NCBI GenBank assembly: GCA_003281715.1
Contig: QCBE01000003.1
Coordinates: forward strand, 18,490 to 82,489
Length of the DNA: 64,000 bases
Reading direction: 5' to 3'
From: Prochlorococcus sp. AG-347-B23
GTDB taxonomy: Bacteria > Cyanobacteriota > Cyanobacteriia > PCC-6307 > Cyanobiaceae
Positions 30,898-41,990 of this stretch are shown piece by piece; within the stretch, counting starts at the first letter, position 1; each line of letters starts with the position of its first letter. The notes beneath the pieces are model-generated. The model did no database searches. It was not told where the DNA came from and was given only the letters and a program-made list of their open reading frames with translations. The position numbers and the translations under genes were made by a program.

Positions 30898-31827
30898 TCA
30901 CCCAAATATCCATCCATAACTATGCAAACCTATTCCTAAAAAATTAACTCCTAAATAACATACTAAAACAACTAAAAAGCCTGTAGATGCTAATAATGCT
31001 GGTTTGCGTCCTTGCCAACCCTTACTTATTCTCATGTGCAGATAAGCAGCATAAAACAACCATGAGATAAATGCCCATGTTTCTTTTGGATCCCAACTCC
31101 ACCATGTGCCCCAGGCCTCGTTAGCCCAAACTGCACCCGAAATTAAACCGAGAGTCAAAAGAACAAAACCTACTAATATAGAACGATAACTTAACGTATC
31201 TAATTCTTCTGAATGAGAAAATTCAATAGGTTCAACTAAATCATTTACGGGATAGCTATTTGAAAGTTTAAATCCTCCTATACCTATAGAACTACTTCTG
31301 ATTTGAAGTGGCTTATTTTTATTGAGAAACAAAACGGACATAGAAAGTAAAGAACCTATTATTAATGCTGCATAACTAAGCATTACTACGCTAACGTGCA
31401 TTACTAACCAACTAGACCTTAAAGCTGGAACTAAATTGGATGATAATTTCAAATCCTCAGGCAAAACAAAACAAGCAAAAGCCACAGTTAGTAACTCAAT
31501 AGGTATAGCAATTGAGGGAATTATTGGAGCTTGGTATTCTCTTTCAACTAATAGTTGACCTAATGTGATACCCCAAGTAAGGAAGTAAAGAGATTCATAC
31601 AAATTGCTAATAGGAAAGTGCCCAGAAATTGACCACCTAAAAAGTAATTGTAATGTTATTAATAAGTTCACTAAAATCGTAATGAATCTTACAGTAGAAG
31701 AAGCCTTTTTTTTAAAAACTGCACCCAAAGATATTGGTAAGTTAATTAATAAAAAATAAAAAACTAAAAGGCCTAAAACTGAAACCGGCTCATATATTAA
31801 ATTTTTAAAAAAATTATCTAGTATCAT
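30898..31827 (-). CDS. ccsA: c-type cytochrome biogenesis protein CcsA (ResC/CcmF-like, WWD domain)
   Basis: WANEAWGTWWSWDPKETWAFISWLFYAAYLHMR haem-handling WWD motif; multiple TM helices. Confidence 0.93.
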   Translation of the reverse strand: MILDNFFKNLIYEPVSVLGLLVFYFLLINLPISLGAVFKKKASSTVRFITILVNLLITLQLLFRWSISGHFPISNLYESLYFLTWGITLGQLLVEREYQAPIIPSIAIPIELLTVAFACFVLPEDLKLSSNLVPALRSSWLVMHVSVVMLSYAALIIGSLLSMSVLFLNKNKPLQIRSSSIGIGGFKLSNSYPVNDLVEPIEFSHSEELDTLSYRSILVGFVLLTLGLISGAVWANEAWGTWWSWDPKETWAFISWLFYAAYLHMRISKGWQGRKPALLASTGFLVVLVCYLGVNFLGIGLHSYGWIFG

Positions 31828-31941
31828 TTCTAGAAAATTCTCAAGTTTTAATATTCAACGACAACCAAATAATAATTAAAATCATTCTCATATGAGTAAA
31901 TCTTTAATAATAAAGTTTTAATTAATTTAAAAAAAAGCATT

Positions 31942-32670
31942 TCAAAGTTTGAAATCATCTCCTAGATAATACTTCTTGACTATTGGATTATCAGCCAATT
32001 CACTTGATGAACCGTTAGCTAAAATTTTTCCTTCACTTAATACATATGATTTGTTAGTAATTAGAAGGGTTTCTCTGACATTATGGTCTGTAATGAGAAT
32101 CCCAACCCCATCACTACTTAATTTTAGAATTAGTTTCTTTAGATCATTAACAGCTAGAGGATCTATCCCAGCAAAAGGTTCGTCTAATAACAAATATCTA
32201 GGTCCTTTTCTACCTACAGTGAGAGCCCTTGCAATTTCACACCTCCTCCTCTCTCCTCCTGAAAGTTGATAACCGTAATTATCTACAAAGTTATTCAAAT
32301 TAAATTCATTAATTAATTGTTCTCTTCTATTTCTTATCGCTGCTCTACTATAAGATGAATTTTGTAAAGCCAAATCTATATTATCCTTAACTGTGAGGTC
32401 TCTAAATATACTCGCTTCCTGAGTTAAGTACCCTAACCCAAGTCTTGATCTAATTGGTAGAGGAAGACTGGTTATATTTTTCCCATTCATTAAAATTTCA
32501 CCTTTATCTGGTTTTATATTCCCAACTGCAAGATTAAAAGTTGTAGTTTTCCCAGCACCATTAGGTCCCATCAAACCTACAACTTCCCCTGGATTAACAG
32601 TTATTGAAACATCATTTACAATTAATCTTCCTTTAATTGAAAGGGATACATTATGAATATTTAGGTTCAT
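31942..32670 (-). CDS. lptB: LPS export ABC transporter ATP-binding protein
   Basis: GLMGPNGAGKTTTFNLAVG, SRLGLGYLTQEASIFRDLTVKDNI, LSGGERRRCEIARAL, LLLDEPFAGIDPLAV, ITDHNVRETL. Confidence 0.93.
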   Translation of the reverse strand: MNLNIHNVSLSIKGRLIVNDVSITVNPGEVVGLMGPNGAGKTTTFNLAVGNIKPDKGEILMNGKNITSLPLPIRSRLGLGYLTQEASIFRDLTVKDNIDLALQNSSYSRAAIRNRREQLINEFNLNNFVDNYGYQLSGGERRRCEIARALTVGRKGPRYLLLDEPFAGIDPLAVNDLKKLILKLSSDGVGILITDHNVRETLLITNKSYVLSEGKILANGSSSELADNPIVKKYYLGDDFKL

Positions 32671-32757
32671 TTTCCTTGAGATCGATTAGATTCCTTACTT
32701 TCTTGAAAAAAAATTAAATACATAATAATAATTTAATTGAAGATAAAGATATATTCA

Positions 32758-33126
32758 TCAAAGAGGTTTCAAAAAAGGCTTATCGTTCTCGTTTAATAGT
32801 TCTCCATATTGTAATTTCCTTAATAAATCTTCCAAACATTGGCAAAAGGATTCTAGATCAATCCCTAAATCAATCTTGGTTCTAGTTTTTATTCTGCCTA
32901 AACCCTCTCCAAGCAAAATAGTAGCTCCATTTAAATTACCTTTACTTAAGTGAAACTGAGAAACAGATACTTGTAAAATTCCTTGGATAACTTGTCTTTC
33001 GTCGCCATCTACGGAATTCCATATTTCTTCAAAAGCGTCATGAGCCTCGTACCATTCATGATTGTTAAAAAGATTTAAAGCTGTAAAAAGGGAATCTTGA
33101 AAACTTTTTGTACTTTCTTCGTTCAT
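32758..33126 (-). CDS. DUF309 domain-containing protein
   Basis: ALNLFNNHEWYEAHDAFEEIWNSVDGDERQVIQGILQVSVSQFHLSKGN: DUF309 core motif. Confidence 0.88.
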   Translation of the reverse strand: MNEESTKSFQDSLFTALNLFNNHEWYEAHDAFEEIWNSVDGDERQVIQGILQVSVSQFHLSKGNLNGATILLGEGLGRIKTRTKIDLGIDLESFCQCLEDLLRKLQYGELLNENDKPFLKPL

Positions 33127-33137
33127 TAAAGCAATTA

Positions 33138-34934
33138 CTAATTCTTTTTCTTTTTATTTATTTTTCTCATTCTTATTGAATCCGGTGTTACCTCTAGCAT
33201 TTCATCTGGACCAATATATTCGAGTGCTCTTTCAAGGGTAATATCCACAGGTGACTGCAAAGTATCAAGTTCTTCTGCCCCTGCAGATCTCATATTAGTC
33301 AACTGCTTAGTTTTACATATATTCAACTCAAGATCTTGAGGTCGATTATTCTCTCCAATTATCATTCCTTTATAAACTTTAACTCCAGGTTTAATGAAAT
33401 ATACTCCCCTATCTTCAGCATTCTTTAAAGCATAAAATGTAGCTACACCTTCCTCAAAAGCTATAAGAACGCCATTCCTTCTAGTTTCAAAGTCTCCTGT
33501 TTTAGGTTTATATTCATAAAACGAATGGCTCATGATACCTTCACCTCTGGTTATCCTTACAAACTCCCCGCGAAATCCAATTAATCCTCTAGATGGGACT
33601 AGAAATTCTAATTGAGTTCTACCATCTGAACTTGTCTGCATGTTTTTCATCTCTGCCTTTCTAGATCCAAGTTTTTCGATGCAAGAACCAACAGATACTT
33701 CAGGCACATCTAAAACCAAAGTCTCTATAGGCTCGCATTCAACATTATCAATTTCTCTGAAAATTACTTGAGGTTGTGAGATTTGAAACTCAAACCCCTC
33801 TCTTCTCATAGTTTCAATCAATATCCCTAGATGTAATTCTCCTCTTCCTGAAACTGAGAACCTGTCAGGAGAATCAGTTTCTTCTACTCTCAGGGCAACA
33901 TTTGTTAAAAGTTCCCTATCCAATCTATTTTTTAATTGTCTACTAGTAACAAATTTCCCTTCCTTACCCGCGAATGGTGAATCATTGACAACAAAAGTCA
34001 TATTTAAGGTAGGTTCATCAACTTTGATTAATGGAAGAGGATGAGGAGAATCGGGACATGCTATGGTCTCACCAATATTGACGTCATCGAAACCAGAAAC
34101 AGCAACAATATCACCTGCAAATGCTTCATTTATATCAATTCTTTGTAATCCTTCAAATCCTAAAAGCTTACTAACCTTACCTTTAATAGTTTTTCCGTTT
34201 TCTTTAATTAAACTAGCCTGTTGGCCATTTTTTATAGTTCCGTTGTGGATCTTCCCAATTACTATTCTGCCTAAGAAATCAGAATAGTCCAAAGTAGTTA
34301 TTTGTAGCTGAAGAGGCTTATTAGAATCACCTACTGGAGGAGGAACGTGTCTAATAATAGCTTCAAAAAGAGGCATCATATTGTCACTATTAGATTCCAT
34401 CTCTTCTTTTGCGAAACCAGATAAGCCACTCCCAAAAAGATAAGGGAAATCACATTGATCATCATCAGCACCTAACTCCAAAAATAAATCAAGGACCTTA
34501 TCAATTGCTATTTCTGGTACTACTCGTGGTCTATCAATTTTATTTACAAAAACTATAGGCCTAAGTCCTTTTTCTAATGCTTTTTTTAAAACAAATCTTG
34601 TTTGAGGCATAGGTCCCTCATTTGCATCAACAATAAGCAGACAACCATCAACCATTCCCAAAACCCTTTCAACTTCTCCTCCAAAGTCAGCATGTCCAGG
34701 TGTATCTATAATATTAATTCTGGTATCTTTGTAGTTAACTGCAGTATTTTTCGAGAGAATTGTTATCCCCCTTTCTCTTTCAAGATCATTTGAATCCATT
34801 ACACATGTAGGGATAACTTCATTGTCTCTAAATATTCCTGATTGAGATAACAATGCATCTACAAGAGTTGTTTTCCCATGATCTACGTGAGCAATAATTG
34901 CAACATTTCTAATTTCTTTTATCGAAGATGACAT
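33138..34934 (-). CDS. typA: Translational GTPase TypA/BipA
   Basis: [64 protein letters not shown]-terminal [20 protein letters not shown]. Confidence 0.97.
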   Translation of the reverse strand: MSSSIKEIRNVAIIAHVDHGKTTLVDALLSQSGIFRDNEVIPTCVMDSNDLERERGITILSKNTAVNYKDTRINIIDTPGHADFGGEVERVLGMVDGCLLIVDANEGPMPQTRFVLKKALEKGLRPIVFVNKIDRPRVVPEIAIDKVLDLFLELGADDDQCDFPYLFGSGLSGFAKEEMESNSDNMMPLFEAIIRHVPPPVGDSNKPLQLQITTLDYSDFLGRIVIGKIHNGTIKNGQQASLIKENGKTIKGKVSKLLGFEGLQRIDINEAFAGDIVAVSGFDDVNIGETIACPDSPHPLPLIKVDEPTLNMTFVVNDSPFAGKEGKFVTSRQLKNRLDRELLTNVALRVEETDSPDRFSVSGRGELHLGILIETMRREGFEFQISQPQVIFREIDNVECEPIETLVLDVPEVSVGSCIEKLGSRKAEMKNMQTSSDGRTQLEFLVPSRGLIGFRGEFVRITRGEGIMSHSFYEYKPKTGDFETRRNGVLIAFEEGVATFYALKNAEDRGVYFIKPGVKVYKGMIIGENNRPQDLELNICKTKQLTNMRSAGAEELDTLQSPVDITLERALEYIGPDEMLEVTPDSIRMRKINKKKKN

Positions 34935-35049
34935 TTATAGAATTTATATAAATAATTAGATTGATTTTATTAAGGCTAACTCAAAGAATGCTTATTATGA
35001 GAATTTTCTCTTTAAGACTTTGAAAAATATAATTTATTGAATGATTAAA

Positions 35050-35775
35050 TTAATCAATTAGATTTGATTTTCTATTTGAGCTTTCAAAAACTTTTAATGC
35101 TTCAATTGACCCCTCATATCTCCAATGCCAGGGTTCGTAATCTATATATTTATTATCTTTGTTGAACGATAACTTAAAGTGAAACTTAGCCGCATTTTTT
35201 ATTAACCATCTAAAGGCGTCAGTATTTTCGAAGCCGGTTTCAAAGTCTGTCTCTCTTTGAGTAGCATCACCAATATCGATTGCGAAACCTGTACTATGTT
35301 CGGAATACCCTGGGGGGGCTGAAACTCTAGCTCTTTCTGCCGCTTCTTGATTTCTAATAGATTTTAAAGAATAAAAAATATCGTTTTGCAAATTTATTGA
35401 TCTATAACCACTCAAGAAGACTAAATATATCCCATCCTTTTTGGCTTCTTCTCTCATCTTCAGTAGAGAATCGCGCATATCCATATGAACTTCAATATTA
35501 GGCTCAATTAAAACTAGTTTCTCCTTAGGAATTTCCGCATAGGGTAAATGACCTAAAATCCTATGGTCGTGATTTTTCAGAGCCTGAAAATTGAGATTAT
35601 CAAGAGATCCTATTTCTTTATTTTTAATTAATTTCAATGCAGCAACAGAAAAGATAAGAAAAAGAAATAGAGAAAATATTAATAGTTTTTTTAATAATGT
35701 TGAATTTGGATTATTTAAGTAAGTTCTTTTGGCAAGTGGTATATCAAATTGATCGATATCTTTGTTTAGTTCCAA
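35050..35775 (-). CDS. M15B (VanY/LdcB-type) D-alanyl-D-alanine carboxypeptidase family protein
   Basis: TM anchor; LVFLSGYRSINLQNDIFY, SAPPGYSEHSTGFAIDIGD, EPWHWRY: zinc-peptidase motifs SxHxxGxAxD and ExWH. Confidence 0.88.
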   Translation of the reverse strand: MELNKDIDQFDIPLAKRTYLNNPNSTLLKKLLIFSLFLFLIFSVAALKLIKNKEIGSLDNLNFQALKNHDHRILGHLPYAEIPKEKLVLIEPNIEVHMDMRDSLLKMREEAKKDGIYLVFLSGYRSINLQNDIFYSLKSIRNQEAAERARVSAPPGYSEHSTGFAIDIGDATQRETDFETGFENTDAFRWLIKNAAKFHFKLSFNKDNKYIDYEPWHWRYEGSIEALKVFESSNRKSNLID

Positions 35776-35887
35776 TATTTAGAAGTGAATTTGGAAAAGA
35801 TATTTCGATATTAACTATTATTTTAAGAAATGCACTTTTATAAGCAAAAAAGATGTATTTTTTATATACAGTATTATTTTTTTTCAT

Positions 35888-37228
35888 ATGTTGAGGGTAG
35901 CTGTTATTGGTGGAGGTCCAAGTGGTTCATGTGCAGCAGAAATACTTGCTAAAGCTGGAATAAAAACTTGGCTCTTCGAGAGAAAATTAGATAATGCGAA
36001 ACCATGTGGAGGAGCAATTCCACTTTGCATGGTCGAAGAATTTGATTTGCCTGAGTCAATTATCGATAGAAAAGTAAGGCATATGAGAATGATATCTCCA
36101 TCAAATAGAGAAGTAGATATAAGTTTAGATAGAGTTTATGGGAAAAGTGATAATGAGTTTATTGGTATGTGTAGAAGAGAAGTTATGGATGCCTTTATGC
36201 GCAACAGAGCATCAGATCTAGGTGCTACATTAATAAATGGATTAGTTACTTCTATTGATACTGGCGATAATAATCAAGGACCATATAAGCTTTCCTACTC
36301 AGATTTTACGAATGGAGATAAAAAAGGGGAACTCAAAGAACTTACTGTTGACCTTTTGATCGGAGCTGATGGAGCCAATAGCAGAGTTGCAAAAGCAATG
36401 GATGCAGGTGATTACAAAGTAGCTATAGCATTTCAGGAAAGAATTAAATTGCCTAAAGAAGAAATGAGTTACTACGAAGATCTTGCTGAAATGTATGTAG
36501 GAACTGATGTTTCTCCTGATTTTTATGGATGGGTATTTCCTAAATATGATCATGTTGCTGTGGGCACTGGAACCATGCAAAAGAACCAGTCATTAATTAA
36601 AGGACTTCAAGAGGGTGTAAGAAATAGAGCAAAGAAAAGACTTGTTAATGGTGAAGTAATAAAGGTAGAAGCTCACCCTATCCCAGAGCATCCAAGGCCA
36701 AGAAGGGTAGTTGGGAGAATGGCATTGGTTGGTGATGCAGCTGGTTATGTTACAAAAAGTTCTGGAGAGGGTATTTATTTTGCTGCAAAAAGCGGAAGAA
36801 TGTGTGCTGAAGAAATTGTTGAAGCATCAAAAAATGGTCAGGTAATTCCATCAGAAAAAGATTTAAAAAACTATCTTAAAAAATGGGATAAAAAATATGG
36901 CACAACTTATAAGGTGCTAGAAATCCTTCAAAATATTTTCTACAGAAATGATTCTGCTAGAGAAGCCTTTGTTGAGATGTGTGATGACATGGATGTTCAA
37001 AGACTTACTTTTGATAGTTACTTATACAAAAGAGTTGTCTCCATGAAACCATTACAGCAACTTAAAATTACAATGCTTACACTTGGTTCGATTTTAAGAG
37101 GGAAAGCCCTAGCACCTCTAAAATATAAACCCGTTGATAGTGCTGTTAGAGAAAATAAAGAAGTAGAAAAAATGTTAGAAAATTATTCAATAAAGGGAGG
37201 AATTAAAGTTAAGAGTTCAAAAGTGTAA
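35888..37228 (+). CDS. chlP: Geranylgeranyl reductase (chlorophyll biosynthesis)
   Basis: LRVAVIGGGPSGSCAAEILAKAGIKTWLFERKLDNAKPCGGAIPLCMVEEFDLP, FYGWVFPKYDHVAVGTGTM. Confidence 0.96.
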   Translation: MLRVAVIGGGPSGSCAAEILAKAGIKTWLFERKLDNAKPCGGAIPLCMVEEFDLPESIIDRKVRHMRMISPSNREVDISLDRVYGKSDNEFIGMCRREVMDAFMRNRASDLGATLINGLVTSIDTGDNNQGPYKLSYSDFTNGDKKGELKELTVDLLIGADGANSRVAKAMDAGDYKVAIAFQERIKLPKEEMSYYEDLAEMYVGTDVSPDFYGWVFPKYDHVAVGTGTMQKNQSLIKGLQEGVRNRAKKRLVNGEVIKVEAHPIPEHPRPRRVVGRMALVGDAAGYVTKSSGEGIYFAAKSGRMCAEEIVEASKNGQVIPSEKDLKNYLKKWDKKYGTTYKVLEILQNIFYRNDSAREAFVEMCDDMDVQRLTFDSYLYKRVVSMKPLQQLKITMLTLGSILRGKALAPLKYKPVDSAVRENKEVEKMLENYSIKGGIKVKSSKV

Positions 37229-39371
37229 AGTCGGCTATTTTTAGAGAATAATTTCTAATTAAGCTCAACAAATTAAGTCTATTATTTCTTATTTTTAAAT
37301 CCTCTGACATTATTAGGACTCCCTTTTCATTATCAAATAAGTCCTCGATAGTGTTTACATTAATCTCAAACAAATTTAGAAGTTCTAAATAATTGCAATA
37401 ACCTTCTGAAAAAAGTTTTTCTAATTCTCCAATAAATTCAAAAACTTTGAATTCACAATCTTTTTCAAAAAGTTTTGTGTTTACATAATCTCTTCTTGAG
37501 AAAACGTCTCTTGAAATATCACTTTTATTTGCTAATTTGCTTACCCTAGTAATTACCTTCTGGATTTCAACAAAATTATCCTTTTCGTTAAAATTTATAA
37601 TAGAAAAAACCCTATTTTTAAGATCAACAATATTCAATACTCTTTTTTGAGATAATTCATCAGAAGAGCAAACGGCCTTTATTAATTCTTTACTAAGTGA
37701 TATTTCTTCTAGATGACTAATAATTCTTTGAACTAAAAATTCATTTAAATCATTAAATACTGTTTCTCTTGAGAAGCTTAAATTCGGAAATACGATTTTC
37801 CAAAAATCAATAAGTTCGTTGAATAATTTATCTAAAGGAAAATCAAGTTCATAATCCCAAATGATTTTAATCACTCCATTCAAATTTCTTCTTAAAGCAT
37901 AAGGATCAGATGATCCACTGGGACGTTTACCAGAAATAAATATACTTATTAAAGTTTCAACCTTATCTGCTATGGAAACTATTGCACCATATATTGTGGA
38001 GGGCAAAGCATCTTTATAAAAACAAGGTAAATAATGTTCAGCGACAGCCAAGCAAACATCCTCACTAAATCCCTCATATTTAAGATATTTACCACCCATT
38101 ATTCCTTGCAGCTCAGGGAATTCGAAAACAATTTCGCTACATAAGTCGTTTTTACAGTATTTAGCAGCTTCTATTATTTTTTTTTCTTCTAAAGACTTAT
38201 CATTTAAAAATTTAAGAATTTTTTTAGCAACTTCCTCTATCCTTTCTACCCTCTGAAATATATTTCCAAGTCCTTTCAAATATGAAACAGATTTAAGCTT
38301 TTCATTTCTTTCGATTGAAGCAACTTTTTTGTCACTTTCTACGAAAAACTTTGCATCTGAAAACCTTGCCCTCAATACTTTCTCATTACCTTTGGCAATA
38401 TTATTATTTGATTCTTCAAGACCATTTGAAATAACGCAAAAAGTTGTACTAATATTTTTTTCAGAGCTTAAATCTAGTTTAGAAAAACTTTCGTTTTTAA
38501 ATAAAAGAGGAACGTATCTCTGATGAATTTTCATGACTGTTGAGAGAACTTCAACAGGGAGATCAAGAAATTCATTACTAAATTTGCCAATAATTAAGTC
38601 TGGCCATTCAACTAAATCAGTTAGTTCATTTAGTAATCCTTCTGAAAGGTCAGGTTTCAGATTTAAAGATTTAGATGCCTGATTTATTAAACTTTCAATT
38701 TTTTCTTTTCTTTCTTTTCGAATAGCTATTACTCTATTTCGCTTTAATAATTCAAAAAAATCATCAGGATTCTGAACTTCTAAAACTTCATTGATTAGCC
38801 TATGACTTTTTGTTTTATTACTTATTTTGATTTTTGGATCACATTCATCAAATTCAAAATCAAGAATTTCATCATTATAAATAGAGGCAATCCACCTGAT
38901 AGGTCTTGAAAATTTTATGTTCCCAGCACCCCATTTCATAAATCGAGGACCTTGAAGACTCTTTACTAATTTTGGGATAATCGAAGATAAAGAAATTTTT
39001 GTTGATAGTCCTTTCTCAATTTTCTTTCCAAATACAAAATCACCCTTTTCCGTGTTTTTTATTTCTAGCTCACCTACATCTAAATCTAAGCTATTAGCAA
39101 ATCCTAAAGCAGCATTAGTAGGATATCCATTTAAATAAGCTAAATTTGCTTTAGGCCCTTTTCTTTCTATTATCTTATCTTCTGCATAATCAACTAAACC
39201 TTCGAGAAGAAGAACTATCCTCCTTGGTGTAGAGGTAACAACTATTTGTTCGAATTTGATTAACTTTTTATCCAATTCAAATTCTATTAGAGATTTAAAT
39301 TGCTCTAGAACAGAATGAGAAAATTTTGCGGGCAACTCTTCTGTTCCTATCTCAAGTAAATATTTAGACAA
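37209..39371 (-). CDS. glyS: Glycine--tRNA ligase subunit beta
   Basis: YLLEIGTEELPAKFS, STPRRIVLLLEGL, RFMKWGAGNIKFSRPIRWI, FNGL-type SGKRPSGSSDPYALRRNLNGVI. Confidence 0.96.
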   Translation of the reverse strand: MSKYLLEIGTEELPAKFSHSVLEQFKSLIEFELDKKLIKFEQIVVTSTPRRIVLLLEGLVDYAEDKIIERKGPKANLAYLNGYPTNAALGFANSLDLDVGELEIKNTEKGDFVFGKKIEKGLSTKISLSSIIPKLVKSLQGPRFMKWGAGNIKFSRPIRWIASIYNDEILDFEFDECDPKIKISNKTKSHRLINEVLEVQNPDDFFELLKRNRVIAIRKERKEKIESLINQASKSLNLKPDLSEGLLNELTDLVEWPDLIIGKFSNEFLDLPVEVLSTVMKIHQRYVPLLFKNESFSKLDLSSEKNISTTFCVISNGLEESNNNIAKGNEKVLRARFSDAKFFVESDKKVASIERNEKLKSVSYLKGLGNIFQRVERIEEVAKKILKFLNDKSLEEKKIIEAAKYCKNDLCSEIVFEFPELQGIMGGKYLKYEGFSEDVCLAVAEHYLPCFYKDALPSTIYGAIVSIADKVETLISIFISGKRPSGSSDPYALRRNLNGVIKIIWDYELDFPLDKLFNELIDFWKIVFPNLSFSRETVFNDLNEFLVQRIISHLEEISLSKELIKAVCSSDELSQKRVLNIVDLKNRVFSIINFNEKDNFVEIQKVITRVSKLANKSDISRDVFSRRDYVNTKLFEKDCEFKVFEFIGELEKLFSEGYCNYLELLNLFEINVNTIEDLFDNEKGVLIMSEDLKIRNNRLNLLSLIRNYSLKIADFTLLNS

Positions 39372-39458
39372 GAAAAAAATATGACTTAACTTACTATAAT
39401 TTACTACCAGTTAAATAAGCTTTTCGCTAATGTATAAAAAGAGATATGTTTTGGTCCT

Positions 39459-41246
39459 TTGATCAAGGTTGAGAAAGTAAAAAAGAAAAAAAATTCTGCA
39501 AAGGAAGAGACTGTTTGTTTAGCAAATGGACTAGAAGTCTCTAAATTTGAAAATTTTAAAAAAAGTAGCCAATTCCTTAAGGAACCACTTGCTACAGAAT
39601 TAGTCAATGAAAGTGATCATTTTACTAATGATGCAGTTCAGTTATTAAAATTTCATGGTAGTTATCAACAAGATAACAGGGAAAACAGAAAGCCGGGCAA
39701 AAGTAAAGATTGGCAAATGATGCTTAGGTTAAGAAATCCTGGCGGTGAAGTCCCTGGGAAATTATTTTTAGCATTAGATGAATTATCTGACAAACTAGGT
39801 AATGGAACACTTAGGGCCACTACAAGACAAGCCTTTCAAATGCATGGAATCAGAAAGGAGAACCTAAAGGAAGTAATTCAAACAATAGTAAATTCAATGG
39901 GCTCCACATTAGCTGCATGTGGAGACATTAATAGAAATGTTATGGCCCCTGCGGCTCCATTTGATTCGCCAGACTATAATATTGCAAGAGCATTGGCAAA
40001 AAAAGTTGCAGATCTTCTCACCCCTATGGCTGGCCAAGGCACTTTTTTAGAGCTTTGGGCTGATGGAGATTTAGAGTACACCATAAAGCCTGACGAAGAT
40101 ATTGAAGAAATTAGAAAGCTCCAATTCAAAGATAATGTTTTTAGTGGTATAAAAGATGAGCCTCTTTATGGTTCAACTTATTTACCGAGAAAATTCAAAT
40201 GTGCCGTGACAGTTCCTGGGGACAATTCTGTTGATCTTCTTACCAATGACATAGGAATAGTTGCCTTTACTTCTAAAGATGGGAACTTAGAAGGATGCAA
40301 CTTCTATGTTGGAGGTGGTATGGGTCGCACACATAATAATGAGGAGACCTTTGCCAGAATTGCAGATCCACTTGGATATGTTGAAGAACCTGACATTTAT
40401 GAATTAATACAAAGCATTGTGGCTATTCAAAGAGATTATGGTGATAGAAAATCAAGAAAAAATTCAAGAATGAAATATCTTCTTCATAGAAAAGGTATTA
40501 AATGGTTCAAAAAGATACTTTCTGATAAGTATTTCAAAAAAGAAATTAAAAAAATTAGAAAAGAACCTGATAAGGTTCTCATTGATTACCTAGGTTGGCA
40601 TAAACAAAATAAAACCTCCCATTTCGTGGGTTTACCATTATTATCAGGAAGATTATCTGGAGATAAGAAGAATACCATCACAAGTATTGTTAAAAAATAT
40701 AATTTAGATTTAAGACTCACACCTAATCAAGATATTTTACTTTGTAATATTCCCAATAAAAACAAAGGTGAAATTCAAAAATCTCTACTAAAAATTGGAT
40801 ACAAAAATTTAGAAAACATTAATGAAATACAAAGACACGCTTTAGCTTGTCCTGCTTTACCACTTTGTGGTCTTGCAATGACTGAAGCTGAAAGAATATT
40901 ACCTGATGTACTAAAAAGGATTGAAAATTTACTATTAGATCTAAAAATACAAAAGACAATATTATTCAGAATGACAGGATGTCCTAATGGATGTACTAGG
41001 CCTTATATGGCCGAATTAGCACTTGTTGGAAGTGGGCAAAACAAATACCAATTATGGTTGGGGGGAAGTAAAAATCTACAAAGGCTGGCTAAACCATTTT
41101 TACAAAGAATGGAACTTAATGATTTAGAAAAAACTCTTCAACCATTATTTGATAATTGGAAGAGTAATTTGGATTTGGATTTCGGAGATTTTATAAATAC
41201 TCAAGATGAAAATTATATATTAAATTTACTAAATGAAAATCAATAG
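39459..41246 (+). CDS. sir: Ferredoxin-sulfite reductase (sirohaem/4Fe-4S)
   Basis: TTG start; RATTRQAFQMHGIRKENLKEVI, AACGDINRNVMAPAAP, ACPALPLCGLAMTEAER...TGCPNGCTRPYMAELALVG (C-x5-C...C-x3-C). Confidence 0.9.
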   Translation: MIKVEKVKKKKNSAKEETVCLANGLEVSKFENFKKSSQFLKEPLATELVNESDHFTNDAVQLLKFHGSYQQDNRENRKPGKSKDWQMMLRLRNPGGEVPGKLFLALDELSDKLGNGTLRATTRQAFQMHGIRKENLKEVIQTIVNSMGSTLAACGDINRNVMAPAAPFDSPDYNIARALAKKVADLLTPMAGQGTFLELWADGDLEYTIKPDEDIEEIRKLQFKDNVFSGIKDEPLYGSTYLPRKFKCAVTVPGDNSVDLLTNDIGIVAFTSKDGNLEGCNFYVGGGMGRTHNNEETFARIADPLGYVEEPDIYELIQSIVAIQRDYGDRKSRKNSRMKYLLHRKGIKWFKKILSDKYFKKEIKKIRKEPDKVLIDYLGWHKQNKTSHFVGLPLLSGRLSGDKKNTITSIVKKYNLDLRLTPNQDILLCNIPNKNKGEIQKSLLKIGYKNLENINEIQRHALACPALPLCGLAMTEAERILPDVLKRIENLLLDLKIQKTILFRMTGCPNGCTRPYMAELALVGSGQNKYQLWLGGSKNLQRLAKPFLQRMELNDLEKTLQPLFDNWKSNLDLDFGDFINTQDENYILNLLNENQ

Positions 41247-41249
41247 ATT

Positions 41250-41933
41250 TTAAACTTTTCCATAGAGAGCAATTGCTTTTTTATTTTTCCAAGCCCATAA
41301 TTGATCACCATAACTAAAATGCCACCATTCATTTGGATGTTGAGCAAATCCGAATTTAGTCATAATTTCCCTTAATAAATTTCTTCTACTATTCCAAATA
41401 ATTGCTCTTTCATTCTTTATGTTTGCATAAAAATAAGGATTTGAGGTCTCATCCATTTGATCAACCATACTTCCCATTTCAACAAGATTTCCGTCTTTAT
41501 CTGATAAACAAACATCCAATGCACCCCCAGTTGAATGAGGGGGAGGACACCTAATATCATGAGATGGATATGCCCAAAATTTTTCAACTTTTTTTAAAAT
41601 GGATGGATAAGATTTTATATTTTCAAAAGAAATATCAACATCAGATTTTTCACACTCTAATAAAAATGCCCTTTTAAACATAAATTCCTGGACTTCTAAA
41701 GGTCGCCAACTGTCATAAATTAAAAGGTTAAAACTACTCTTTGATATCAAACAATCATTTACTTTTAATAATCTATTTACAACCTCCTCTCTTAATTTCC
41801 AAATAGAAGTTTTATCTTTGTAAGGTGCTCCTAAATGAAAGTAAGGGTGGGGATCTAAAAACTTTAGGCAACTAGGTATAGCTATTAATTTATCTCCATT
41901 ATCTTTAATTGGTATTTTATTCCAAATTTTCAA
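41250..41933 (-). CDS. M15D (VanX-like) D-Ala-D-Ala dipeptidase family protein
   Basis: LLIYDSWRPLEVQEFMF, SHDIRCPPPHSTGGALDVCLSD, EWWHFSYGDQLWAW: VanX-type motifs. Confidence 0.88.
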   Translation of the reverse strand: MKIWNKIPIKDNGDKLIAIPSCLKFLDPHPYFHLGAPYKDKTSIWKLREEVVNRLLKVNDCLISKSSFNLLIYDSWRPLEVQEFMFKRAFLLECEKSDVDISFENIKSYPSILKKVEKFWAYPSHDIRCPPPHSTGGALDVCLSDKDGNLVEMGSMVDQMDETSNPYFYANIKNERAIIWNSRRNLLREIMTKFGFAQHPNEWWHFSYGDQLWAWKNKKAIALYGKV

Positions 41934-41990
41934 TTGAAAATTACAATTGATTTATAGTGGCATATATATCAAAAATTACAATGATAGTTT

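Noticed and set aside
41250-41933. Vancomycin-resistance interpretation of the VanX-like gene
   Set aside because: No adjacent D-Ala-D-Lac ligase, vanH or two-component system; VanX-like dipeptidases are common in Gram-negative bacteria.
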